Part shown: positions 13,822-23,580 of the stretch, in pieces
Layout of the letters: each line of letters begins with the position of its first letter
How positions within the stretch are numbered: the stretch's first letter is position 1
Assembly (NCBI GenBank): GCA_902797985.1
Contig: CADBUZ010000006.1
Coordinates: 1-49,571 of the forward strand
Length of the DNA stretch: 49,571 nucleotides
From: an uncultured bacterium
GTDB taxonomy: Bacteria; Cyanobacteriota; Vampirovibrionia; Gastranaerophilales; Gastranaerophilaceae
Direction: 5' to 3'
The notes under the pieces: model-generated
The model's input: only the letters and a program-made list of their open reading frames with translations
Database searches by the model: none
Told to the model about the DNA's origin: nothing
Made by a program: the position numbers and the translations under genes

Positions 13822-15894
13822 CTATAAAACAATTGTTTTATGAAAAACTTTTTCAATTTTATCTTGTAGATTTTCTCCTAAAAATATTCCGAATTTTGAG
13901 GAATTGTCTCCTAGCTGTTGTAAGTCTTTACATTCTATTGGCGGTCCTGCAGGAGTTGTTCTTGACGGGTTTTGGGGATTAGAGATTACTCCTGTTGATC
14001 TTAATATTGGTATACGTAATTCTGTTTTATATATTTCGTATTGGGTTAGTCCAATTGTTACCACACCAATATTGTTAGCACATACTCCTCTGTGCATTGG
14101 GGCATTGTTTGCTTTTACTTCTATACCTTTTTCTTTTGGAAGATTTGCTCTTACATCATAGTTTGTTTCAAAATCTCTTTTTATAATATTGTTAAAATCT
14201 TCTGATATAGTTGTTTTAATGTCTTCAAGAGTATCTATGACAAATTCTGTTAAATGATTTGTTTTTGTATTTCCCCACTTGATATTAAACATTAAAATTT
14301 CGGAATAATTATCCAGTGAAACTTCAAGGTGGAGTATATCTCCTAAGTCGATATTTATACCTAATGTAGAGCGTGTTTCTCCTTCTTCTATTATATTTGT
14401 TGAAAGAATTTTTCCTTCAATTCCGCTGTCGTTTTCTGCATAACCGGTATTATAGCTATCTCCGTTGTCAATAAAATCTATGATTTTTATTAATTTGTTT
14501 CCTATTCTAATTTCATTATTTTCGACTATTAAAAATATATTTGAATTTCCAATGCAGTTTTCTGCTATAAACAGGTCACTTTCTGTTTCGTTATGTGTGA
14601 AATCTTGGATCCCTTCTTTTGCTTCAACTTGAGCAAGATAAGTATATATGTTTGTATAATCCTCCGTTATTGGTATTTTTTGTGTGTTCGTTAAGATTTC
14701 TCTATCAAAGCCTTTTTCTGTTTTTATTTTTTGTAGTGGTAAATCTTTAGTAGATTTTAGTTCAATAACCCCATTAAACGGTTTATCTGATAAATTAATT
14801 ATTTTGGAATTGTTAAAGTTATGTCCAAATCTGATTTCTTCTATAATATTGTCAGCAATTTGTTGGATTTTTTTGTATCTAATAATATTTTCTTTGTGGA
14901 CATCATCTGTTGAACACCCGCAAATGCTGTCGTGAGCTTGATTTTGTAAAAGTAATTTGTATGCATAATTAATAATTGGATAATATTTTTCTTCATTAAA
15001 ATAATGAACTAATCTATCTGCAATATCAAGTTTGTGACAAGTTTCTACGTTATATCTTTTTATATCTAATCTTGATGAATAAGAACCTTCAAGAATAAAA
15101 GTTTTCGAGTTATCTCTAAGCTCTCCTTCAAGTTTATATTCATTAAATCTGTTTTTTACTTTGTTTATATATTCAAAAATTGTCCCAATTTTAATTTCGT
15201 AGTCTTTTAAAAGTGAATTTATTTCAGATATTTGTTCAAGTAAATTTGTTTCTACTCCAAGATGATCAGCTCCTATAGGAAGAAGAAGCGTGTTTCCGGA
15301 TTTCTCTGATATTTTATCGAGATTATTTTTTAGGAAATCAGCTTTTTTATTAATATCCCAATTCGTTGAAAAAACGTCATTAAAGTAACCTCTGACAAGG
15401 TTGATTGTATCTATTCCTTGCCAAGAAAATTCTGATGGGATATCTCCGCAACCTCTCCAAACTACGGCACTGTTTATTCCAAACTCTTTGAGAATAGAAA
15501 GAGTAGAGGCGCTGTGCCCAAATGTATCAGCAAAATATGCGGTGAAATCTTCGCATCCAAAATCTTTTGCTGTTTTTAGTCCTAATTCAAGATTTTTTCT
15601 AAAGCAATTTTCATCTGTTAAAAATTCATCTACAAGACAATAAAAAGGTCCGATAAATAAACGTTTTTCTTTTATGAATTTTCTTATTATATCTTCTTTC
15701 TCAGGTCTTATTTCAAGATAATCAAGCAAAGCAGACGTTTGTCCGTCAAAATAAAAAGAAGGTAGTGTATTGTTTTCAAGCATATCTAATACGTTGTCAA
15801 AAACACGAAGTAATCTCATTCTAAATATTTCGTATTCTCTATACCATTCTCTATCCCAATGAGTGTGGACGTATGCAATTGCTTGTTTTTTCAT
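13822..15894 (-). CDS. Alpha-mannosidase, glycoside hydrolase family 38
   Basis: A 690-aa enzyme. HTHWDREWYREY gives the zinc ligands H12 and D14. AYFADTFGHS gives D123, the zinc-binding nucleophile, and QNQAHDSICGCSTDDVH supplies the last His ligand, all as in GH38. The C-terminal half is the beta-sandwich region. It is shorter than the ~850-1000 aa of many bacterial members. It probably trims alpha-mannose residues from oligosaccharides. There is no signal peptide, so it acts on imported sugars in the cytoplasm. It is monocistronic. Confidence 0.93.
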   Translation of the reverse strand: MKKQAIAYVHTHWDREWYREYEIFRMRLLRVFDNVLDMLENNTLPSFYFDGQTSALLDYLEIRPEKEDIIRKFIKEKRLFIGPFYCLVDEFLTDENCFRKNLELGLKTAKDFGCEDFTAYFADTFGHSASTLSILKEFGINSAVVWRGCGDIPSEFSWQGIDTINLVRGYFNDVFSTNWDINKKADFLKNNLDKISEKSGNTLLLPIGADHLGVETNLLEQISEINSLLKDYEIKIGTIFEYINKVKNRFNEYKLEGELRDNSKTFILEGSYSSRLDIKRYNVETCHKLDIADRLVHYFNEEKYYPIINYAYKLLLQNQAHDSICGCSTDDVHKENIIRYKKIQQIADNIIEEIRFGHNFNNSKIINLSDKPFNGVIELKSTKDLPLQKIKTEKGFDREILTNTQKIPITEDYTNIYTYLAQVEAKEGIQDFTHNETESDLFIAENCIGNSNIFLIVENNEIRIGNKLIKIIDFIDNGDSYNTGYAENDSGIEGKILSTNIIEEGETRSTLGINIDLGDILHLEVSLDNYSEILMFNIKWGNTKTNHLTEFVIDTLEDIKTTISEDFNNIIKRDFETNYDVRANLPKEKGIEVKANNAPMHRGVCANNIGVVTIGLTQYEIYKTELRIPILRSTGVISNPQNPSRTTPAGPPIECKDLQQLGDNSSKFGIFLGENLQDKIEKVFHKTIVL

Positions 15895-15964
15895 CTGTTA
15901 TAACCCTCTTTAAAGTTATTATACTAAATTTTAAATCAAGTATGTACATCTTTACAAAAATAAA

Positions 15965-15985
15965 CCCTCAAATATTATTTGAGGG
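15965..15985. terminator. Isolated hairpin upstream of the GH38 gene
   Basis: A perfect 9-bp stem CCCTCAAAT/ATTTGAGGG with a 3-nt loop, followed on the minus strand by TTTATTTTTG. No minus-strand gene lies to its right, so the target is unclear; it may protect the GH38 gene from antisense transcription. Confidence 0.4.
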
Positions 15986-16095
15986 ATATAAGTAAAAGAG
16001 ACATTGTTACCAATAGAGATATCACATGTTTTTTTAGAAATCCAATATAAGAGATTTTTAATGCGGGAGAAGTGCTCCTCTAATTGCATGATATT

Positions 16096-16131
16096 TTGTT
16101 AGTATATGTTTGTTAGTGGTATTATATTAAT
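16096..16131 (+). promoter_or_regulatory. Promoter of dnaG, predicting a leaderless mRNA
   Basis: TTGTTA (16096-16101), 18 nt, TATTAT (16120-16125), then six bases (ATTAAT) and the ATG. No Shine-Dalgarno is present, so transcription should begin at or next to the start codon. Confidence 0.5.
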
Positions 16132-18018
16132 ATGGCGCTGACTTACGAGGAAGTTATATCACAGATTAAGGACAGGTTAGATATAGTGGATGTTGTATCC
16201 CAATCTGTTGTGCTGAAAAAATCCGGAGCAAACTATTGGGGATTATGTCCTTTTCATAATGATAAAAAGCCTTCTTTGTGTGTTAGTCCGTCAAAAGGGA
16301 TATATAAATGTTTTAGTTGTGGTGAAGGCGGAGATGCTCTAACTTTTTTATTAAAAACTCGTAATCAGGATTTCAAAGAGTTGATAGCCGAACTTGCAGA
16401 ACGTTTTGGCATCGAAATGCCTAAAAATACAGGATTCAAACCCCAAAATAAAGAAATTAAAGCTGAAATGAAAAAAGCTTGCAGAGAAGCTGTAAAGTTT
16501 TATCAAAAACAACTGACTCTTGATAAAGATTCAGCAAAAGCAACTTCCTATTTAAAACAAAGAAGTATCGGTGATGATATTGTTGAATTGTTTTCTTTGG
16601 GTTGGGCGCCAAATGATTACCAAAAATTATACGACCATTTGAAAGATAAATTTTCAGAAGAAGTTTTGGAAAAAGCAGGTCTTATTCTAAAAAGTTCTAA
16701 GGGAAATTGGATAGATAGATTTAGAAATAGAATAATCATACCTATTCAAAATGAAGATGGTGAATATGTTGCATTTGGTGCAAGAGCTGTTGACGAGGGA
16801 CAAAATCCTAAATATTTAAATTCTGCTGATTCTTTGATTTATAACAAGAGAAAAATATTATTTGGTTTATATACGGCAAAAGAGTCTATAAAAGAAGAAG
16901 ATTCCGTAATTATCATGGAAGGTTATTTTGATGTTATATCGACTCAAGCGCATGGTATTAAAAATTGCGTGGCATCTTGCGGTACAGCATTTACTCAAGA
17001 GCATGTAAGATTACTTTCTCGTTATACAAAATCTCGTAGAATATATTTATCTTTTGATACCGATAGTGCAGGGGTGAATGCAACAACTAAAGGCGGGGAG
17101 ACAATTAGAGAGGTGTTTAAATCTTTAGGTAATATTAAACAATTCGATGAAAGTCATGTAAGTTCAGGTGATGAAAATTATGCTTGTGAGATAAGAGTTG
17201 TTTCTCCACCGGAGGGAAAAGATCCTGATGAATATATTCGAGCATATGGTGCGGATGCAATGAGGCAGCATATTAAAAATGCTCCTCTTTTGATTGATTT
17301 TGAGCTTAATAATGTTTTAAAACGAAGTCATACAGCAGGTTCTCCACAAGAAAAGGCTCAAATAGTTCAAGAGGTAATACCAATTTTGTGCGAAATACAC
17401 AATAGAGTTATTCAAGGTGAATATATAAAAATGGTTGCGACTGCTCTTGATGTTTCAGAAGAAGGTCTTGCGTTGGAAATTCGTAAGCAGTCCAAGTTTG
17501 TAGAAGATAACACTTTTGCACCTATTCCGACATCTTCTGTAAAATCAAATGTAACGAAATCTTTACAAATCATGGATATTGCGCAAAAAAATTTATTGAG
17601 CGTTTATTTAATAGATGGAAATCAAATTACTTTACCTCAAATAAGTGAAATGATACCGACATCAGTCTTTACAGACGAAATGTTAATAATTGTAAAAAAT
17701 ACAATTGACAAAATCATAAATACGGTAAATAATGTCAAGGGTCTTCGAGAAAAACTGTTTACAGAGTTCATAGAAGACACAGAAAAGACGCAGCTATTAA
17801 CCGAGTTAGTGTATATAGCCGATTCCTTCAAAGGACTCTCTGCAAGCGACCTAAGTCAAGCAATAGAAGATATGAAACTAAAAATCAGTAGGTTAGCGAA
17901 CGAAAAAGCAACTAAGGAATTGCAAAGGAAGTATAGTGCAGCGAACGATGATGACATTGAAGCATTGAAGTTACAAATGGCACTGCGTGACAAATTGAAA
18001 GCGAATGGAGATTTATAA
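16132..18018 (+). CDS. dnaG: DNA primase
   Basis: 628 aa, the normal length. It makes RNA primers at the replication fork with DnaB. The CHC2-type zinc finger has C39, H42, C60 and C63. The RNA-polymerase-like region follows, then the TOPRIM domain with IIMEGYFDVI (about residues 260-270) and FDTDSAG. The C-terminal part (about 460-628) is a helical DnaB-interaction region of low conservation. It is 3 bp upstream of the sigma factor gene, the classic macromolecular synthesis arrangement. Confidence 0.96.
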   Translation: MALTYEEVISQIKDRLDIVDVVSQSVVLKKSGANYWGLCPFHNDKKPSLCVSPSKGIYKCFSCGEGGDALTFLLKTRNQDFKELIAELAERFGIEMPKNTGFKPQNKEIKAEMKKACREAVKFYQKQLTLDKDSAKATSYLKQRSIGDDIVELFSLGWAPNDYQKLYDHLKDKFSEEVLEKAGLILKSSKGNWIDRFRNRIIIPIQNEDGEYVAFGARAVDEGQNPKYLNSADSLIYNKRKILFGLYTAKESIKEEDSVIIMEGYFDVISTQAHGIKNCVASCGTAFTQEHVRLLSRYTKSRRIYLSFDTDSAGVNATTKGGETIREVFKSLGNIKQFDESHVSSGDENYACEIRVVSPPEGKDPDEYIRAYGADAMRQHIKNAPLLIDFELNNVLKRSHTAGSPQEKAQIVQEVIPILCEIHNRVIQGEYIKMVATALDVSEEGLALEIRKQSKFVEDNTFAPIPTSSVKSNVTKSLQIMDIAQKNLLSVYLIDGNQITLPQISEMIPTSVFTDEMLIIVKNTIDKIINTVNNVKGLREKLFTEFIEDTEKTQLLTELVYIADSFKGLSASDLSQAIEDMKLKISRLANEKATKELQRKYSAANDDDIEALKLQMALRDKLKANGDL

Positions 18019-18021
18019 TAT

Positions 18022-19083
18022 ATGAACAAAGAACCAAATTCATCAATTATTAGTGTAGAAGAAGATGAAAGACTGGATGTAATTGATTTTGAAGACGATA
18101 AAACTGATTATATTTCAGATAGTTTAGCATCTGATAGTATTGAAGATATAATATCTGTTGATAAAATGTCAATGAAAAAAGACAGTTATATGTCAGAAGA
18201 TCCTTCAATGTTAGCACCTTCACTTGAAATGCCAAAAGGAGTTGCCGTAGAAGATCCGGTTAGATTATACTTGCGTGAAATCGGACGTATAAAATTGTTA
18301 TCAACAGCTGAAGAAATAGAACTTGCTCGTCAAATTATGAAGGGTGGTACTCCGGGTGATAGAGCAAAGAAAAAATTAGTTCAAGCAAACCTTAGATTGG
18401 TTGTTAGTATTGCAAAGAAATATGTAGGGCGTGGTATGTTGTTCTTAGACCTTATTCAAGAAGGTAACTTAGGTCTAATCAGAGCAGCAGAAAAATTTGA
18501 TCACGAAAGAGGATTTAAGTTCTCTACATATGCAACTTGGTGGATTAGACAAGCTATTACAAGAGCTATTGCTGATCAGGCAAGAACAATTCGTATTCCT
18601 GTTCACATGGTAGAAACTATTAATAAGTTGAAAAAGGTTACAAGAAGATTAGCTCAAGAACGTTCTAAAAAGCCTTCTGAAGAAGAATTAGCAGCAGAAA
18701 TGGGCGTCTCAATATCTAAGTTAAGAGATATTATAAAAATTGCGCAAGAACCACTTTCATTAGAAACACCTATCGGTAAAGAAGAAGATTCAAGATTGGG
18801 TGATTTTATTGAAGATACTGCAGCAGATGCGCCTATTAAAACAGTTGCTTCAGAACTTTTAAAAGAAGATTTGGCAGAGGTTTTATGTACATTATCAGCT
18901 CGTGAACGTGATGTATTAAGATTACGTTTTGGTATGGATGATGGCCGTCAAAGAACATTAGAAGAAGTTGGTCAATTGTTTGGTGTTACTCGTGAACGTA
19001 TCAGACAGATTGAAGCTAAAGCATTAAGAAAACTTCGTCATCCAAACAGACGTAAAAAATTAGAAGAATACGTTGAATTATAA
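18022..19083 (+). CDS. rpoD: Primary sigma factor, RpoD/SigA
   Basis: A 353-aa housekeeping sigma-70. There is an acidic, variable N-terminus (1-70). Region 1.2 starts at [15 protein letters not shown] (about 76-90), region 2 contains [20 protein letters not shown] (-10 recognition and melting), and region 4 ends with [20 protein letters not shown] (-35 recognition). Region 1.1 is short or absent. It is co-transcribed with dnaG and followed by a strong terminator. Its promoter preference should be TTGACA/TATAAT, which fits the promoters read in this window. Confidence 0.96.
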   Translation: MNKEPNSSIISVEEDERLDVIDFEDDKTDYISDSLASDSIEDIISVDKMSMKKDSYMSEDPSMLAPSLEMPKGVAVEDPVRLYLREIGRIKLLSTAEEIELARQIMKGGTPGDRAKKKLVQANLRLVVSIAKKYVGRGMLFLDLIQEGNLGLIRAAEKFDHERGFKFSTYATWWIRQAITRAIADQARTIRIPVHMVETINKLKKVTRRLAQERSKKPSEEELAAEMGVSISKLRDIIKIAQEPLSLETPIGKEEDSRLGDFIEDTAADAPIKTVASELLKEDLAEVLCTLSARERDVLRLRFGMDDGRQRTLEEVGQLFGVTRERIRQIEAKALRKLRHPNRRKKLEEYVEL

Positions 19084-19091
19084 TAGTTTAT

Positions 19092-19134
19092 AAAAAAGGG
19101 AATGGAAAACAAAAAGTTTTACATTCCTTTTTTT
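19092..19134 (+). terminator. Terminator of dnaG-rpoD
   Basis: AAAAAAGGGAATGGAAAAC pairs imperfectly with GTTTTACATTCCTTTTTTT around AAAAA. Confidence 0.8.
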
Positions 19135-19236
19135 AATGACGTTACTCAACTTAACATTTTTAATTAAATCGCTTGTAATCTGATTATATTTACGATATTG
19201 TATAAATACACTAGTTATATATAGGAAGGACTTATT

Positions 19237-19428
19237 ATGTCAAAACAATGTGAAGTATGCGGTAAAACTCCGTTAAAGGCAGCAAAATTAACATTTTCTC
19301 ATAAACAAATTGTACACAGACAAACTCCTAACTTGCAAACAGTTAGAGTTAATGTAAATGGTAATACAAAGAAAATGACAGTTTGTACATCTTGTTTAAA
19401 AGCAGGAAAAGTTCAAAAAGCTGTATAA
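19237..19428 (+). CDS. rpmB: 50S ribosomal protein L28
   Basis: A 63-aa bL28 protein. It belongs to the zinc-binding form: CEVCG (C5, C8) and CTSC (C50, C53). The basic middle carries the usual NLQTVRV and rRNA contacts. AGGAAGGA lies before the ATG. It is monocistronic with its own terminator. Confidence 0.96.
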   Translation: MSKQCEVCGKTPLKAAKLTFSHKQIVHRQTPNLQTVRVNVNGNTKKMTVCTSCLKAGKVQKAV

Positions 19429-19450
19429 GCTTTTAATCTAATTTTTATTA

Positions 19451-19484
19451 AGAGAGGCGGACTTCGGTCTGCCTCTCTTTTTGT
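19451..19484 (+). terminator. Terminator of rpmB
   Basis: AGAGAGGCGGAC, tetraloop TTCG, GTCTGCCTCTCT, then a T run. The UUCG-type loop makes it very stable. Confidence 0.92.
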
Positions 19485-19519
19485 ATAAATTGTTTATTCA
19501 ATACCGTTCACATAGTCAA

Positions 19520-20728
19520 TTACGGATGTAATATCGTAATAACGGTATTATCTGTGAAATATTTGTTTGCGCATTCCATCACTTGTTCAGGTGTTACGTT
19601 GTTAATTTTTTCGTGCATTGTTTCATAATATCCGAACGGTAATCCAATTATTCCATAATATGCCATTGAGGTTGATTGTTGGAAATTGGTTTCAACAATG
19701 AATTGATGTTTGCCGTAGATGTTGTTTTTAGCACTTCTTATTTCTTCTTCTGATACAAGTTCTGTTTTTATTTTATCAATTTCTTCTTTAAACCCTTTTA
19801 AACACGTATCTATGTTAGAAGGTTCTGTTGCAATATAAATACTAAATAGTGCTGCGAGCTCTTTTATTTCGCAAGAAGTTCTAACTGTATAAGCTAACCC
19901 TTTCTTTTCTCTAAGCTCTCTAAATAATCTTGAAGAAAGACCGCTTGCACCTAATATAGTATTTATTACCAGCATAACAGGATAATCTTCTTCTTTGTAT
20001 GTTGGAACGAGCCAACCTTGAAGAATTTGTGCTTGTTGTGCATCTTCTTTTATGACTTCTGTTCTTTTTTCTCTGTCCAATACAGGAGATGTATATGTTT
20101 TTTTTGCATTATTATTGTTTTCTAAATCATCAAAATGTTTTTCTAAAAGATTTATTACATCTTCTTCTTCAATGCTTCCTACAACAGCTATAACTTTTTT
20201 ACTGGTAGAAAGTATTCTCTTATATGAATTAATAACATCTTCTTGGGTTATACTATCAAGTGATTCAAGGATGTTTGTATATGTATGTCCATAATAATGG
20301 TTTTCATATACTGTTTTTACAAAAGCATCAGATACTTTTAATCGTGCAGAGTCCAATTCGGCAATTAATTCTCCACGCATCTTTATTTTTTCTTTTTCAA
20401 ATTCTTTAAATGTTGATTTTTTAACTATTTCTTCTAATAACTCTATTGCTTTCGGAAAATCTTCATTCAAACATAACAATCTGAAACGTAAATAATCTTG
20501 TTTCATGTCTGCTATTAGCTCTATGCCGTTTTCATCTAATATTTTTGCAAGTTCTTCGTTATTGTATTTTTCTGTACCTTGCAAAAGTAATCTTGTCATT
20601 AAAGAATACACTCCGGCAAATTTTTCTTCTTCGTTAATAGAAAAATTCATTGTAATTGCCATTCTTGGTGTTTCATTATTTTTTTTGTATACGGATTTTA
20701 TTCCGTTTTTTAATTCAAATTCTCTCAT
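19520..20728 (-). CDS. M16-family peptidase homologue lacking the zinc site
   Basis: 402 aa from ATG 20728 (a TTG at 20749 extends the frame by 7 codons). It has two M16 domains: LLLQGTEKYNNEELAKILDENGIEL in the first (partly quoted) and GLSSRLFRELREKKGLAYTV in the second, which contains the R/Y motif. The catalytic HXXEH that normally stands before LLLQGT is replaced by a stretch without His, so this protein should not bind zinc. Known M16 systems pair such a subunit with a catalytic one. No partner is in the window. Confidence 0.85.
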   Translation of the reverse strand: MREFELKNGIKSVYKKNNETPRMAITMNFSINEEEKFAGVYSLMTRLLLQGTEKYNNEELAKILDENGIELIADMKQDYLRFRLLCLNEDFPKAIELLEEIVKKSTFKEFEKEKIKMRGELIAELDSARLKVSDAFVKTVYENHYYGHTYTNILESLDSITQEDVINSYKRILSTSKKVIAVVGSIEEEDVINLLEKHFDDLENNNNAKKTYTSPVLDREKRTEVIKEDAQQAQILQGWLVPTYKEEDYPVMLVINTILGASGLSSRLFRELREKKGLAYTVRTSCEIKELAALFSIYIATEPSNIDTCLKGFKEEIDKIKTELVSEEEIRSAKNNIYGKHQFIVETNFQQSTSMAYYGIIGLPFGYYETMHEKINNVTPEQVMECANKYFTDNTVITILHP

Positions 20729-20809
20729 AATATCTTTATTAAACCACAAATTTTAATAAATATAAAGTAAAGGTTCTAAGTATTTATCTACATTCACCCA
20801 TTTATTCAT

Positions 20810-22162
20810 TTACCCCTTTTTGTTGGAACGTTCTCTTACAGAAATTCTCACGCATGTTCCGAAGAATCCAAAAGCTTCTCTGAGTTTGTTTTCAATGTAG
20901 CGTTTGTAATGGTCTTTTAGGAGAGTTCCATTGTTTGTGAATAGCACAAATGTCGGTGGTTGAACTCCTACTTGTGTAGTGTACAAGATTTTTAATCGTT
21001 TATTTTTTACACTTTGAGGAGGATTCATTACGTATGCGTCGTTAACAACTTTGTTTAATAGTCCTGTTGCAACACGTTTTGTGCATTCTGCATATACTTC
21101 ATTTGTTTTTGTGAAAATATTGTTTAAACGTTGATGAGTTTTTGCGCTAATGTATATTTTTGGCACATAGTCTAAAAATGGAATTTCATTTACTAAATTT
21201 GCTTCAAATTTATTGATTGTATTAGCTTTTTTGTCTTCTATTAAATCCCATTTGTTTACGGCAATAATCATTCCTTTTCCTGCTTCAGTAATTATTGATG
21301 CGATTTTTTTATCCTGATCAGCAATTCCTTCTTTTGCATCAATTACCAGTATTGCAACGTCACATTCTCTTATGGAACGAATTGCCCTATCTACTGCAAA
21401 TTTTTCAACGCCGTAATCTACTTTCGCTTTTTTTCTAATACCTGCTGTATCGATTATAATAAATTCTTGTCCTTCGTATGTTAGTTTGCTGTCAATACTA
21501 TCTCTTGTTGTTCCGGAAACATCTGATACAATAACTCTATTTTCTCCTAATAGTGAATTTACGATTGAAGATTTTCCTGCATTTGGTCGTCCAACGATAG
21601 CAATTTTGATTATTTTTTCTTCTTCCGGTAAATCTTCTTCAGCAATAAAATCTTCTGTTATCATATCTAACAAGTCACCAACACCGCCAGAGCCGTGTAG
21701 GGCTGAAATTGCGATAGGATCACCTATTGCTAATGCATAAAACTCAGAAGTCATCAACGTTGCGTTGTGTGAATCGATTTTGTTAACAGCTAAAAAAACC
21801 GGTTTTCCCGATTGACGAAGGATATTTGCTATATCGTAATCAATTGGATTTATTCCTTCTTTTCCATCTGTAATAAATACAATTTTATCCGCTTCGTCAC
21901 AAGCTATTTTTGCTTGGTCATAAATAGATACCATAATTTCATCTTCGTCTCCGGGAATAATCCCGCCTGTATCTATGACTGTAAATTGTTTGTGTTGCCA
22001 TTCAACGTCAAAATATATTCTATCTCTGGTTACTCCCGGCATGTCATCCACTATTGACTGTCTGTTTCCGACAAGTCTGTTTACAAGAGTGGATTTCCCT
22101 ACATTTGGACGTCCTACTATCGCTACTATTGGTTTTCTGTTGATTAATCTTTCTTGTTCCAT
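20810..22162 (-). CDS. der: Ribosome-assembly GTPase Der (EngA)
   Basis: About 450 aa with two GTPase domains in tandem and a KH-like C-terminal domain, the Der layout. It is needed for 50S maturation. The P-loops are GRPNVGKST and GRPNAGKSS, with DTGG/DTAG G3 motifs and NKID/NKWD G4 motifs. The start is uncertain: ATGs at 22216, 22198 and 22162 are in frame. I use 22162 because family members begin about 2-10 residues before the first P-loop strand. The longer starts overlap obg by 20-38 bp. It is in an operon with obg. Confidence 0.93.
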   Translation of the reverse strand: MEQERLINRKPIVAIVGRPNVGKSTLVNRLVGNRQSIVDDMPGVTRDRIYFDVEWQHKQFTVIDTGGIIPGDEDEIMVSIYDQAKIACDEADKIVFITDGKEGINPIDYDIANILRQSGKPVFLAVNKIDSHNATLMTSEFYALAIGDPIAISALHGSGGVGDLLDMITEDFIAEEDLPEEEKIIKIAIVGRPNAGKSSIVNSLLGENRVIVSDVSGTTRDSIDSKLTYEGQEFIIIDTAGIRKKAKVDYGVEKFAVDRAIRSIRECDVAILVIDAKEGIADQDKKIASIITEAGKGMIIAVNKWDLIEDKKANTINKFEANLVNEIPFLDYVPKIYISAKTHQRLNNIFTKTNEVYAECTKRVATGLLNKVVNDAYVMNPPQSVKNKRLKILYTTQVGVQPPTFVLFTNNGTLLKDHYKRYIENKLREAFGFFGTCVRISVRERSNKKG

Positions 22163-22178
22163 ATTTTTTACCGTTTGT

Positions 22179-23483
22179 TTAATATCCGTTTCCTTCATCC
22201 CACAATGAGTCATCATAGTGAACTAATTCCAGGTGATCAATAATTAAAGTATCACCGTTTTTTATCCCTTTTGCTTTTAATTCTTCAAAAACTCCCATTG
22301 CAGTCATAATGTGCTGTAGTCTTATAATTTGTTCAGGATTTCGTGCATCTGTTACACTTGCAAGTCGTTTTATTTTTCCGCCTTGAACCATAAATGTGTT
22401 TTTATCAAGTTTGAAAATTTCGAAGTTGCTGTCATCATTATCATATGCACCGGTATCTTCTTCAACATGCACTTCTATCGTTGGTCGTTCAATTTCGTCT
22501 ACTTTATCAGATACAAAATACATAAGCTCATCTACATTTTCTCTTGTCGCTGCTGACATAGTGAAAATTTCTTTGTCTGGCATGTATTCTTGAAATTCTT
22601 TTAGAACTTCATTTTTTCTTTCTTCATCAACCGCATCAATTTTATTGAGTACAACAATTTGATATCTTTGTGCTAATGCTTCTGAGTGTTTTTTTAGCTC
22701 ATTATTAATAATTTTAAAATTTTCAAGAGGGTTTTCTTGGGTAATATCTACTATATGAATTAAAAATCTGCATCTTTCAACGTGGCGAAGAAATTCGTAT
22801 CCAAGCCCCACTCCTTCGCTGGCTCCTTCTATGAGTCCCGGAATATCTGCAATTACAAAACCATCTCCATTAGGTTTTTTAACAACTCCCAGATTTGGAA
22901 CAAGTGTTGTAAACGGATAATCTGCAATTTTAGGTTTTGCTGAGCTAACAACACTTATAAATGTTGATTTTCCGGCATTAGGCATACCAAGTAACCCAAT
23001 ATCAGAAATGAGTTTTAGTTCTAAGCCAACTAATCTTTCTATACCTGGTTCTCCGGGTTCACAGTATTGAGGGGCTCTTTTTTGAGGAGTTGCAAATCTT
23101 GCGTTTCCTCGTCCGCCTCTGCCACCTTTAGCTATTAGGACTGTTTGTCCGGCTTCCGTTAAATTACCTATTACGGCACCCGTTTTATCATCTGTTACAA
23201 CTGTGCCGAGAGGTACTTTTATATATAAATGTTTTGCACATTTTCCGTGCATCCCTTTGATTCCGCCATTCTCACCGTTTTCTGCTTTAAATACAGAGCG
23301 AAATTTGAAGTCAAGGAGAGTTGACAATCCTTCGTCAGCTACAAGGTATACATCTCCGCCGTTTCCGCCATCACCACCGGCAGGCCCACCCTTGTCGACA
23401 TACTTTTCACGGCGCCATGCTACCATTCCGTTGCCGCCTCGACCTGAAACTAATTTTATTTTTGTGTTATCTATGAATTGCAA
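22179..23483 (-). CDS. obg: Obg GTPase (CgtA)
   Basis: About 434 aa. The glycine-rich Obg fold (SGRGGNG, GGPAGGDGGNGGDV) is followed by the G domain (P-loop GMPNAGKST, DIPGLIEG, NKID) and a C-terminal OCT domain. It acts in late 50S assembly and stress signalling. The frame is open for 35 more codons upstream, but homology starts at QFIDNTKI. I therefore choose the TTG at 23483, which has AGGGAG 10 nt before it. It is followed by der with 16 bp between. Confidence 0.93.
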   Translation of the reverse strand: MQFIDNTKIKLVSGRGGNGMVAWRREKYVDKGGPAGGDGGNGGDVYLVADEGLSTLLDFKFRSVFKAENGENGGIKGMHGKCAKHLYIKVPLGTVVTDDKTGAVIGNLTEAGQTVLIAKGGRGGRGNARFATPQKRAPQYCEPGEPGIERLVGLELKLISDIGLLGMPNAGKSTFISVVSSAKPKIADYPFTTLVPNLGVVKKPNGDGFVIADIPGLIEGASEGVGLGYEFLRHVERCRFLIHIVDITQENPLENFKIINNELKKHSEALAQRYQIVVLNKIDAVDEERKNEVLKEFQEYMPDKEIFTMSAATRENVDELMYFVSDKVDEIERPTIEVHVEEDTGAYDNDDSNFEIFKLDKNTFMVQGGKIKRLASVTDARNPEQIIRLQHIMTAMGVFEELKAKGIKNGDTLIIDHLELVHYDDSLWDEGNGY

Positions 23484-23568
23484 TTTTTGGTTTCTCCCTG
23501 TATTATCAATAGTCCAATTTATGAATGGGAAATTGATAATGGAAATTATATAATAATAAATTTTATTG

Positions 23569-23580
23569 TATAATTTTACT
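23569..23580 (+). promoter_or_regulatory. -10 box of tsaD, predicting a leaderless mRNA
   Basis: TATAAT (23569-23574), six bases, then ATG 23581. No ribosome site and no clear -35. Confidence 0.45.
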
